Part shown: in pieces, positions 38,383-48,813 of the stretch
Position numbering within the stretch: position 1 is the stretch's first letter
How the letters are laid out: the number at the start of each line of letters is the position of its first letter
From: Liolophura sinensis
Taxonomy: Eukaryota > Mollusca > Polyplacophora > Chitonida > Chitonidae
Length of the DNA stretch: 64,000 nucleotides
Direction: 5' to 3'
NCBI RefSeq assembly: GCF_032854445.1
Contig: NW_027018152.1
Coordinates: forward strand, 1-64,000
Position numbers and translations under genes: made by a program
The notes under the pieces: generated by a model
What the model was told of the DNA's origin: nothing
Seen by the model: the letters and a program-made list of their open reading frames with translations, nothing else
Databases searched by the model: none

Positions 38383-41127
38383 TATTCAACTTTTGACTAT
38401 AAGTTATGTGCCCTTCGGTAGCCCAGAAGACCTGAAATCTTTGGGCTAAGCCCATTTAACTCACCCAGCAATTGCCTTACTTCTAAGTGCAAGACAATCT
38501 CAATGTCTTTATCTACGTGTAGAAAAACCACACCATTTGTACGTGAAAAACACAAGGTACTTGATACAGTCTGCTGTAAAAAGTACAACTGAACACTGAC
38601 CCACTTCAGTAAGGTGCCAAAAGATGCGGAATTGAGCCAGGCATCGGCAGCTGTTGAAAAATTGCAAATTTCCTTGGTTTCCATGGAGTAAGAGCCGATG
38701 CTGGGCACGTGATTATGACATCAATATTCATTGAATTGTCGCTACAGCCAAAAGTATTGGTCGGAGAGCAACGCGGATTGCACCATTCGATTTGTCGTCA
38801 CAAAATACGTCGGATTAGCCTCTTACCAGCAGCACTGGAACAATTTTTCCAATTTTGCATTTTTGCCTGGTCTTTTTGTTAATTGAAATCGGCTACACTG
38901 CACTATGTACCATCGCAACTGGTCATTACTATATTCAACTTTTGATTATATGTTATGTGCCCTTCGGTAGCCCAGAAGGCCTGAAATCTTTGGGCCAAGC
39001 CCATTTAACTCACCCAGCAATTGCCTTACTTCTAAGTGCAAGACAATCTCAATGTCTTTATCTACGTGTAGAAAAACAACACCATTTGTACATGAAAAAC
39101 ACAAGGTACTTGATACAGTCTGCTGTAAAAAGTACAACTGCACACTGACCCACTTCAGTAAGGTGCCAAAAGATTCGAAATTGAGCCAGGCATCGGCAGC
39201 TGTTGAAAAATTGCAAATTTCCCTGGTTTCCATGGAGTAAGAGCCGTTGCTGGGCACGTGATTATGACATAATTGATCATTCCATTGTCACTACAGCCAA
39301 AAGTATTGGTCGGAGAGCAACGCGGTTTGCACCATTCGATTTCTCGTCACAAAATACGTGGGATTAGCCTCTTACCAGCAGCACTGGAACAGTTTTTCTA
39401 CTTTTGCATTTTTGCTTCGTGTTTTTGTTAATTGAAATCGGCTACACTGTACTCTGTACAATCGCGACTGGTCATTACTACATTCAACTTTTGACTATAA
39501 GTTATGTGCCCTTCGGTAGCCCAGAAGACGTCAAATCTTTCGGCTAAGCCCATTTAACTCACCCAGCAATTGTCTTACTTCTAAGTCCAAGACAATCTCA
39601 ATGTCTTTATCTACGTGTAGAAAAACCACACCATTTGTACGTGAAAAACATAAGGTACTTGATACAGTCTGCTGTAAAAAGTACAACTGACCACAGACCC
39701 ACAGGAATAAGGTGCCAAAAGATCCGGAATTGAGCCAGGTATCGGCAGCTGTTGAAAAATTGCAAATTTCCCTGGTTTCCATGGAGTAAGAGCCGTTGCT
39801 GGGCACGTGATTATGACATAAATGATCATTCAATTGTCACTACAGCCAAAAGTATTGGTCGGAGAGCAACGCGGTTTGCACCATTTGATTTCTCGTCACA
39901 AAATACGTCGGATTAGTCTCTTACCAGCAGCACTGGAACAATTTTTCCAATTTTGCATTTTTAGATGGTCTTTTTGTTAATTGAAATCGGCTACACTGTA
40001 CTCTGTACAATCGCGACTGGTCATTACTATATTCAACTTTTGACTATAAGTTATGTGCCCTTCGGTAGCCCAGAAGACGTCAAATCTTTCGGCTAAGCCC
40101 ATTTAACTCACCCAGTAATTGTCTTACTTCTAAGTCCAAGACAATCTCAATGTCTTTATCTACGTGTAGAAAAACTACACCATTTGTACATGAAAAACAC
40201 AAGGTACTTGATACAGTCTGCTGTAAAAAGTACAACTGAACACTGACCCACTTCAGTAAGGTGCCAAAAGATTCGGAATTGAGCCAGGCATCGGCAGCTG
40301 TTGAAAAATTGCAAATTTCCCTGGTTTCCATGGAGTAAGAGCCGTTGCTACGCACGTGATTATGACATCAATGATATTTCAATTGTCACTACAGCCAAAA
40401 GTATTGGTCGGAGAGCAACGCGGATTGCACCATTCGATTTCTCGTCACAAAATACGTCGGATTAGTCTCTTACTAGTAGCACTGGAACAGTTTTTCCACT
40501 TTTGCATTTCTGCTAGGTCTTTTTGTTAATTGAAACTGGCTACACTGTACTCTGTACAATCGCGACTGGTCATTACTATATTCAACTTTTGACTATAAGT
40601 TATGTGCCCTTCGGTAGCTCTGAAGACCTGAAATCTTTGGGCCAAGCCCATATAACTCACCCAGCAATTGTCTTACTTCTAAGGCCAAGACAATCTCAAT
40701 GTCTTTATCTACGTGTAGAAAAACCAGACCATTTGTACATAAAAAACACAAGGTACTTGATACAGTCTGCTGTAAAAAGCACAACTAAACACTGACCCAC
40801 ATTTATAAGGTGCCAAAAGATGCGGAATTGGGCCAGGCATCGGCAGCTGTTAAAAAATTGCAAATATCCCTGGTTTCCATGGAGTAAGAGCCGTTGCTGT
40901 GCACGTGATTATGACATCAATATTCATTGAATTGTCGCTACAGCCAAAAGTATTGGTCGGAGAGCAACGCGGATTGCACCATTCGGTTTCTCGTCACAAA
41001 ATACGTCGGATTAGCCTCTTACCAGCAGCACTGGAACAGTTTTTCCACTTTTGCATTTTTACCTGGTCTTTTTGTTAATTGAAATCGGCTACACTGTACT
41101 CTGTACAATCGAGACTGGTCATTACTA
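38383..41127. repeat. 5-monomer block, copy 2
   Basis: Monomer starts are 38383, 38932, 39481, 40030 and 40579, each 3294 bp from its counterpart in copy 1, with the same markers. The last three (types G, H, I) are then repeated immediately, so this block runs into the 3-monomer repeat. The fifth monomer has private changes (CATATAACTC, AAGGCCAAG, AAAGCACAAC) and an I-type end with GCTGTGCACGTG and CATTCGGTTTC. Confidence 0.88.
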
Positions 41128-42774
41128 TATTCAACTTTTGACTATAAGTTATGTGCCCTTCGGTAGCCCAGAAGACGTCAAATCTTTCGGCTAAGCCCAT
41201 TTAACTCACCCAGCAATTGTCTTACTTCTAAGTCCAAGACAATCTCAATGTCTTTATCTACGTGTAAAAAAACCACACCATTTGTACGTGAAAAACATAA
41301 GGTACTTGATACAGTCTGCTGTAAAAAGTACAACTGACCACAGACCCACAGGAATAAAGTGCCAAAAGATCCGGAATTGAGCCAGGTATCGGCAGCTGTT
41401 GAAAAATTGCAAATTTCCCTGGTTTCCATGGAGTAAGAGCCGTTGCTGGGCACGTGATTATGACATAAATGATCATTCAATTGTCACTACAGCCAAAAGT
41501 ATTGGTCGGAGAGCAACGCGGTTTGCACCATTTGATTTCTCGTCACAAAATACGTCGGATTAGTCTCTTACCAGCAGCACTGGAACAATTTTTCCAATTT
41601 TGCATTTTAAAATGGTCTCTTTGTTAATTGAAATCGGCTACACTGTACTCTGTACAATCGCGACTGGTCATTACTATATTCAACTTTTGACTATAAGTTA
41701 TGTGCCCTTCGGTAGCCCAGAAGACGTCAAATCTTTCGGCTAAGCCCATTTAACTCACCCAGCAATTGTCTTACTTCTAAGTCCAAGACAATCTCAATGT
41801 CTTTATCTACGTGTAGAAAAACTACACCATTTGTACATGAAAAACACAAGGTACTTGATACAGTCTGCTGTAAAAAGTACAACTGAACACTGACCCACTT
41901 CAGTAAGGTGCCAAAAGATTCGGAATTGAGCCAGGCATCGGCAGCTGTTGAAAAATTGCAAATTTCCCTGGTTTCCATGGAGTAAGAGCCGTTGCTACGC
42001 ACGTGATTATGACATAAATGATAATTCAATTGTCGCTACAGCCAAAAGTATTGGTCGGAGAGCAACGCGGATTGCACCATTCGATTTCTCGTCACAAAAT
42101 ACGTCGGATTAGCCTCTTACTAGTAGCACTGGAACAGTTTTTCCACTTTTGCATTTCTGCTAGGTCTTTTTGTTAATTGAAACTGGCTACACTGTACTCT
42201 GTACAATCGCGACTGGTCATTACTATATTCAACTTTTGACTATAAGTTATGTGCCCTTCGGTAGCTCTGAAGACCTGAAATCTTTGGGCCAAGCCCATTT
42301 AACTCACCCAGCAATTGTCTTACTTCTAAGTCCAAGACAATCTCAATGTCTTTATCTACGTGTAGAAAAACCACACCATTTGTACATAAAAAACACAAGG
42401 TACTTGATACAGTCTGCTGTAAAAAGTACAACTAAACACTGACCCACATTTATAAGGTGCCAAAAGATACGGAATTTGGCCAGGCATCGGCAGGTGTTAA
42501 AAAATTGCAAAAATCCCTGGTTTCCATGGAGTAAGAGCCGTTGCTGGGCACGTGATTATGACATCAATATTCATTGAATTGTCGCTACAGCCAAAAGTAT
42601 TGGTCGGAGAGCAACGCGGATTGCACCATTCGATTTCTCATCACAAAATACGTCGGATTAGCCTCTTACCAGCAGCACTGGAACAGTTTTTCCACTTTTG
42701 CATTTTTGCCTCGTCTTTTTGTTAATTGAAATCGGCTACACTGTACTCTGTACAATCGCGACTGGTCATTACTA
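39481..42774. repeat. 3-monomer higher-order repeat (1647 bp), two copies
   Basis: Copies are 39481-41127 and 41128-42774, order G H I. G carries GACGTCAAATCTTTCGG, CTGACCACAGACCCACAGG and GATCCGG. H carries AAACTACACC and follows TTTAGATGG (or TTTAAAATGG). I carries AGCTCTGAAGACC and follows TTTCTGCTAGG. The same G H I trimer occurs twice again at 51012-54302 and once each at 36187-37833 and 61988-63636. Confidence 0.9.
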
Positions 42775-45700
42775 TATTCAACTTTTGACTATAAGTTATG
42801 TGCCCTTCGGTAGCCCAGAAGACGTCAAATCTTTCGGCTCAGCCCATTTAACTCACCCAGCAATTGCCTTACTTCTAAGTGCAAGACAATCTTAATGTCT
42901 TTATCTACGTGTAGAAAAACCACACCATTTGTACGTGAAAAACACAAGGTACTTGATACAGTCTGCTGTAAAATGTACAACTAAACACTGACCCACATTT
43001 ATAAGGTGCCAAAAGATGTGGAATTGGGCCAGGCATCGGCAGCTGTTGAAAAATTGCAAATTTCCCTGGTTTCCATGGAGTAAGAGCCGTTGCTACGCAC
43101 GTGATTATGACATAAATGATCATTCAATTGTCACTACAGCCAAAAGTATTGGTCGGAGAGCAACGCGGATTGCACCATTCGATTTCTCGTCACAAAATAC
43201 GTCGGATTAGCCTCTTACCAGCAGCACTGGAACACTTTGTCCACTTTTGCATTTTTACCTGGTCTTTTTGTTAATTGAAATCGGCTACACTGTACTCTGT
43301 ACAATCGCGACTGGTCATTACTATATTCAACTTTTGACTATAAGTTATGTGCCCTTCGGTAGCCCAGAAGACCTGAAATCTTTGGGCTAAGCCCATTTAA
43401 CTCACCCAGCAATTGTCTTACTTCTAAGTCCAAGACAATCTCAATGTCTTTATCTACGTGTAGAAAAACCACACCATTTGTACATAAAAAACACAAGGTA
43501 CTTGATACAGTCTGCTGTAAAAAGTACAACTAAACACTGCCCCACATTTATAAGGTGCCAAAAGATGTGGAATTGGGCCAGGCATCGGCAGCTGTTGAAA
43601 AATTGCAAATATCCCTGGTTTCCATGGAGTAAGAGCCGTTGCTGGGCACGTGATTATGACATCAATATTCATTGAATTGTCGCTACAGCCAAAAGTATTG
43701 GTCGGAGAGCAACGCGGATTGCACCATTCGATTTCTCGTCACAAAATACGTCGGATTAGCCTCTTGCCAGCAGCACTGGAACAGTTTTTCCACTTTTGCA
43801 TTTTTGCCTCGTCTTTTTGTTAATTGAAATCGGCTACACTGTACTCTGTACAATCGCGACTGGTCATTACTATATTCAACTTTTGACTATAAGTTATGTG
43901 CCCTTCGGTAGCCCAGAAGGCGTCAAATCTTTGGGCCAAGCCCATTTAACTCACCCAGCAATTGCCTTACTTCTAAGTGCAAGACAATCTCAATGTCTTT
44001 ATCTACGTGTAGAAAAACCACACCATTTGTACATAAAAAACACAAGGTACTTGATACAGTCTGCTGTAAAAAGTACAACTAAACACTGACCCACATTTAT
44101 AAGGTGCCAAAAGATGTGGAATTGGGCCAGGCATCGGCAGCTGTTAAAAAATTGCAAATATCCCTGGTTTCCATGGAGTAAGAGCCGTTGCTGGGCACGT
44201 GATTATGACATCAATGATCATTGATCTGTCGCTACAGCCAAAAGTATTGGTCGGAGAGCAACGCGGTTTGCACCATTCGATTTCTCGTCACAAAATACGT
44301 CGGATTAGCCTCTTACTAGTAGCACTGGAACAGTTTTTCCACTTTTGCATTTTTGCTTCGTCTTTTTGTTAATTGAAATCGGCTACACTGTACTCTGTAC
44401 AATCGCGACTGGTCATTACTATATTCAACTTTTGACTATAAGTTATGTGCCCTTCGGTAGCCCAGAAGACGTCAAATCTTTCGGCTAAGCCCATTTAACT
44501 CACCCAGCAATTGCCTTACTTCTAAGTGCAAGACAATCTTAATGTCTTTATCTACGTGTAGAAAAACCACACCATTTGTACGTGAAAAACACAAGGTACT
44601 TGATACAGTCTGCTGTAAAATGTACAACTAAACACTGACCCACATTTATAAGGTGCCAAAAGATGTGGAATTGGGCCAGGCATCGGCAGCTGTTGAAAAA
44701 TTGCAAATATCCCTGGTTTCCATGGAGTAAGAGCCGTTGCTGGGCACGTGATTATGACATAAATGATCATTCAATTGTCACTACAGCCAAAAGTATTGGT
44801 CGGAGAGCAACGCGGATTGCACCATTCGATTTCTCGTCACAAAATACGTCGGATTAGCCTCTTACCAGCAGCACTGGAACAGTTTTTCCACTTTTGCATT
44901 TTTACCTGGTCTTTTTGTTAATTGAAATCGGCTACACTGTACTCTGTACAATCGCGACTGGTCATTACTATATTCAACTTTTGACTATAAGTTATGTGCC
45001 CTTCGGTAGCCCAGAAGACCTGAAATCTTTGGGCTAAGCCCATTTAACTCACCCAGCAATTGCCTTACTTCTAAGTGCAAGACAATCATAATGTCTTTAT
45101 CTACGTGTAGAAAAACCACACCATTTGTACGTGAAAAACACAAGGTACTTGATACAGTCTGCTGTAAAAAGTACAACTGAACACTGACCCACATTTATAA
45201 GGTGCCAAAAGATGTGGAATTGGGCCAGGCATCGGCAGCTGTTGAAAAATTGCAAATTTCCCTGGTTTCCATGGAGTAAGAGCCGTTGCTGGGCACGTGA
45301 TTATGACATAAATGATCATTCAATTGTCACTACAGGCAAAAGTATTGGTCGGAGAGCAACGCGGTTTGCACCATTCGATTTCTCGTCACAAAATACGTCG
45401 GATTAGCCTCTTACCAGCAGCACTGGAACAGTTTTTCCACTTTTGCATTTTTACCTGGTCTTTTTGTTAATTGAAATCGGCTACACTGTACTCTGTACAA
45501 TCGCGACTGGTCATTACTATATTCAACTTTTGACTATAAGTTATGTGCCCTTCGGTAGCCCAGAAAACGTCAAATCTTTGGGCCAAGCCCATTTAACTCA
45601 CCCAGCAATTGTCTTACTTCTAAGTCCAAGACAATCTCAATGTCTTTATCTACGTGTAGAAAAACCACACCATTTGTACGTGAAAAACATAAGGTACTTG

Positions 45701-46068
45701 ATACAGTCTGCTGTAAAAAGTACAACTGACCACAGACCCACAGGAATAAGGTGCCAAAAGATCCGGAATTGAGCCAGGTATCGGCAGCTGTTGAAAAATT
45801 GCAAATTTCCCTGGTTTCCATGGAGTAAGAGCCGTTGCTGGGCACGTGATTATGACATAAATGATCATTCAATTGTCACTACAGCCAAAAGTATTGGTCG
45901 GAGAGCAACGCGGTTTGCACCATTCGATTTCTCGTCACAAAATACGTCGGATTAGTCTCTTACTAGTAGCACTGGAACAGTTTTTCCACTTTTGCATTTT
46001 TGCCTGGTCTTTTTGTTAATTGAAACTGGCTACACTGTACTCTGTACAATCGCGACTGGTCATTACTA
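42775..46068. repeat. 6-monomer segment recurring 12.08 kb downstream
   Basis: Monomer starts are 42775, 43324, 43873, 44422, 44971 and 45520. Counterparts start at 54852, 55399, 55949, 56498, 57047 and 57597, so the offset is 12,075-12,077 bp throughout. Shared private variants include CAATCTTAATG with AAAATGTAC (first and fourth), CACTGCCCCAC (second), CATTGATCTGTCGC (third) and CAATCATAATG (fifth). The sixth is a G-like monomer with CACAGGAATAAG. Confidence 0.9.
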
Positions 46069-48323
46069 TATTCAACTTTTGACTATAAGTTATGTGCCCT
46101 TCGGTAGCTCAGAAGACCTGAAATCTTTGGGCCAAGCCCATTTAACTCACCCAGCAATTGTCTTACTTCTAAGTCCAAGACAATCTCAATGTCTTTATCT
46201 ACGTGTAGAAAAACCAGACCATTTGTACATAAAAAACACAAGGTACTTGATACAGTCTGCTGTAAAAAGTACAACTAAACACTGACCCACATTTATAAGG
46301 TGCCAAAAGATACGGAATTTGGCCAGGCATCGGCAGGTGTTAAAAAATTGCAAATATCCCTGGTTTCCATGGAGTAAGACCCGTTGCTGGGCACGTGATT
46401 ATGACATCAATATTCATTGAATTGTCGCTACAGCCAAAAGTATTGGTCGGAGAGCAACGCGGTTTGCACCATTCGATTTCTCGTCACAAAATACGTCGGA
46501 TTAGCCTCTTACCAGCAGCACTGGAACAGTTTTTCCACTTTTGCATTTTTGCCTGGTCTTTTTGTTAATTGAAATCGGCTACACTGTACTCTGTACAATC
46601 GCGACTGGTCATTACTATATTCAACTTTTGACTATAAGTTATGTGCCCTTCGGTAGCCCAGAAGGCGTCAAATCTTTGGGCTATGCCCATTTAACTCACC
46701 CAGCAATTGTCTTACTTCTAAGTGCAAGACAATCTCAATGTCTTTATCTACGTGTAGAAAAACCACACCATTTGTACATAAAAAACACAAGGTACTTGAT
46801 ACAGTCTGCTGTAAAAAGTACAACTGACCACTGACCCACATTTATAAGGTGCCAAAAGATGTGGAATTGGGCCAGGCATCGGCAGCTGTTGAAAAATTGC
46901 AAATTTCCCTGGTTTCCATGGAGTAAGAGCCGTTGCTGGGCACATGATTATGACATCAATAATCATTGAATTGTCGCTACAGCCAAAAGTAATGGTCAGA
47001 GAGCAACGCGGTTTGCACCATTCGATTTCTCGTCACAAAATACGTCGGATTAGCCTCTTTCCAGCAGCACTGGAACAGTTTTTCCACTTTTGCATTTTTA
47101 CCTGGTCTTTTTGTTAATTGAAATCGGCTACACTGTACTCTGTACAATCGCGACTGGTCATTACTATATTCAACTTTTGACTATAAGTTATGTGCCCTTC
47201 GGTAGCCCAGAAGACGTCAAATCTTTGGGCTAAGCCCATTTAACTCACCTAGCAATTGTCTTACTTCTAAGTCCAAGGCAATCTCAATGTCTTTATCTAC
47301 GTGTAGGAAAACCACACCATTTGTACGTGAAAAACACAAGGTACTTGATACAGAATGCTGTAAAAAGTACAACTGAATACTGACCCACTTCAGTAAGGTG
47401 CCAAAAGATGAGGAATTGAGCCAGGGATCGGCAGCTGTTGAAAAATTGCAAATTTCCCTGGTTTCCATGGAGTAAGAGCCGTTGCTGGGCACGTGATTAT
47501 GACATAAATGATCATTCAATTGTCACTACAGCCAAAAGTATTGGTCGGAGAGCAACGCGGTTTGCACCATTCGATTTCTCGTCACAAAATACGTCGGATT
47601 AGCCTCTTACCAGCAGCACTGGAACAGTTTGTCCACTTTTGCATTTTTGCCGGGTCTTTTTGTTAATTGAATTCGGCTACACTGTACTCTGTACAATCGC
47701 GACTGGTCATTACTATATTCAACTTTTGACTATAAGTTATGTGCCCTTCGGTAGCCCAGAAGACCTGAAATCTTTGGGCTAAGCCCATTTAACTCACCCA
47801 GCAATTGCCTTACTTCTAAGTGCAAGACAATCTCAATGTCTTTATCTACGTGTAGAAAAACCACACCATTTGTACGTGAAAAACACAAGGTACTTGATAC
47901 AGTTTGCTGTAAAAAGTACAACTGACCACAGACCCACATGAATAAGGTGCCAAAAGATGAGGAATTGAGCCAGGCATCGGCAGCTGTTGAAAAATTGCAA
48001 ATTTCCCTGGTTTCCATGGAGTAAGAGCCGTTGCTGGGCATGTGATTATGACATAAATGATCATTCAATTGTCACTACAGGCAAAAGTATTGATCGGAGA
48101 GCAACGCGGTTTGCACCATTCGATTTCTCGTCACAAAATACGTCGGATTAGCCTCTTACCAGCAGCACTGGAACAGTTTTTCCACTTTTGCATTTTTGCC
48201 TGGTCTTTTTGTTAATTGAAACCGGCTACACTGCACTCTGTACAATCGCGACTGGTCATTACTATATTTAACTTTTGACTATAAGTTATGTGCCCTTCGG
48301 TAGCCCAGAAGACCTGAAATCTT

Positions 48324-48336
48324 TGGGCTAAGCCCA
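48324..48336. other. TGGGCT-A-AGCCCA dyad (reference copy)
   Basis: A perfect 6+1+6 inverted repeat at offset 60-72. The common alternatives TGGGCTCAGCCCA, TGGGCTGAGCCCA and TGGGCCAAGCCCA keep at least five paired bases on each side, while the subfamily with TCGGCTAAGCCCA loses one pair. The centre is polymorphic (TAA, TCA, TGA or CAA on the plus strand), which also toggles a stop codon in a plus-strand frame. No protein is known to me to bind this exact site, so a role is inference only. Confidence 0.6.
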
Positions 48337-48438
48337 TTTAACTCACCCAGCAATTGCCTTACTTCTAAGTGCAAGACAATCTCAATGTCTTTATCTACGT
48401 GTAGAAAAACCACACCATTTGTACGTGAAAAACACAAG

Positions 48439-48468
48439 GTACTTGATACAGTCTGCTGTAAAAAGTAC
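48439..48468. other. Conserved 30-nt imperfect hairpin (reference copy)
   Basis: The arms are GTACTTGATACAG and CTGTAAAAAGTAC, separated by the loop TCTG. Eleven of thirteen arm positions pair, with a 2-nt internal mismatch (GA opposite AA). The element sits at offset 175-204 and is present in almost every monomer; the commonest change is AAAAAGTAC to AAAATGTAC in some subfamilies (for example near 16625 and 44620). It could extrude as a cruciform or fold in a transcript of either strand. The breakpoint of the two truncated monomers lies exactly at its 3' foot. Confidence 0.8.
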
Positions 48469-48561
48469 AACTGAACACTGACCCACTTCAGTAAGGTCCC
48501 AAAAGATGCAGAATTGAGCCAGGCATCGGCAGCTGTTGAAAAATTGCAAATTTCCCTGGTT

Positions 48562-48569
48562 TCCATGGA
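48562..48569. other. TCCATGGA palindrome (reference copy)
   Basis: An 8-bp perfect palindrome at offset 298-305, preserved in nearly every monomer I inspected; two monomers (near 9050 and 12330) differ just upstream (GCTTTCC for GGTTTCC) and keep the palindrome. The surrounding 40 bases are among the least variable in the monomer. No function can be assigned. Confidence 0.5.
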
Positions 48570-48587
48570 GTAAGAGCCGTTGCTGGG

Positions 48588-48593
48588 CACGTG
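48588..48593. promoter_or_regulatory. CACGTG E-box-type palindrome, one per monomer
   Basis: CACGTG at offset 324-329 occurs once in most monomers, in the variants GGGCACGTGATT, ACGCACGTGATT and TGTGCACGTGATT. It matches the E-box core bound by bHLH-leucine-zipper proteins such as the Myc/Max and USF families. With about 100 copies in 64 kb the array could bind many such molecules, but a 6-bp match is weak evidence and binding is inference. Some copies are broken, for example CATGTG near 48040, CACTGG near 26080 and 31570, and CTCGTG in the monomer type at 21140, 24430 and 29920. Confidence 0.35.
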
Positions 48594-48604
48594 ATTATGA
48601 CATA

Positions 48605-48614
48605 AATGATCATT
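48605..48614. other. AATGATCATT palindrome (reference copy)
   Basis: A perfect 10-bp palindrome at offset 341-350. This spot is a hot spot of subfamily change: AATGATCATTCAATTG, AATGATCATTGAATTG, AATATTCATTGAATTG, AATAATCATTGAATTG and AATGATATTTCAATTG all recur in sets of monomers, so the palindrome is intact in only part of the array. It is useful as a diagnostic marker for subfamilies; a function is not shown. Confidence 0.5.
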
Positions 48615-48780
48615 CAATTGTCACTACAGCCAAAAGTATTGGTCGGAGAGCAACGCGGTTTGCACCATTCGATTTCTCGTCACAAAATACGTCGGATTAG
48701 CCTCTTACCAGCAGCACTGGAACAGTTTTTCCACTTTTGCATTTTTGCCTGGTCTTTTTGTTAATTGAAATCGGCTACAC

Positions 48781-48793
48781 TGTACTCTGTACA
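48781..48793. other. TGTAC-TCT-GTACA dyad (reference copy)
   Basis: A perfect 5+3+5 inverted repeat at offset 517-529, near the end of the monomer in this phase. It is almost invariant along the window. Rare losses are seen, such as CACTATGTACC in the monomers starting near 35585, 38900 and 49880, which form one recurrent subfamily. The geometry (short half-sites spaced by 3 bp) is one that dimeric DNA-binding proteins use, but I cannot name a factor. Confidence 0.55.
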
Positions 48794-48813
48794 ATCGCGA
48801 CTGGTCATTACTA

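Larger units (their letters stand above)
46069..48813. repeat. Mixed monomers without clear higher-order period
   Basis: Monomer starts are 46069, 46618, 47167, 47716 and 48265. The first is of the AGCTCAGAAGACC / GGCAGGTGTT type. The second has GAAGGCGTC with GGGCTATGCC. The third has private changes (CACCTAGC, CAGAATGCTG, CTGAATACTG, GATGAGG). The fourth shares GATGAGG but carries the CTGACCACAGACCCACATG allele. The fourth and fifth resemble the pair at 19722/20272. Confidence 0.85.
48265..48813. repeat. Representative satellite monomer used as coordinate reference
   Basis: This is a clean 549-bp copy, chosen so that internal elements can be given once. Offsets from its first base apply to nearly all other monomers: GGGCT/AGCCC dyad at 60-72, 30-nt hairpin at 175-204, three-state variable segment at about 205-235, TCCATGGA at 298-305, CACGTG at 324-329, AATGATCATT at 341-350, TGTAC-TCT-GTACA dyad at 517-529. 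It carries a minor variant (GGTCCCAAAAGATGCAG) that it shares with monomers at 19722 and 20272. The phase is arbitrary, and the sequence gives no biological monomer boundary. Confidence 0.95.

Noticed and set aside
48660-48690. Pol III B-box-like string (ATTCGATTTC) suggesting a tRNA-derived SINE origin
   Set aside because: Only a partial match to GGTTCGANTCC. I found no convincing A-box at the right distance, no cloverleaf, and no poly(A) or simple-repeat tail.
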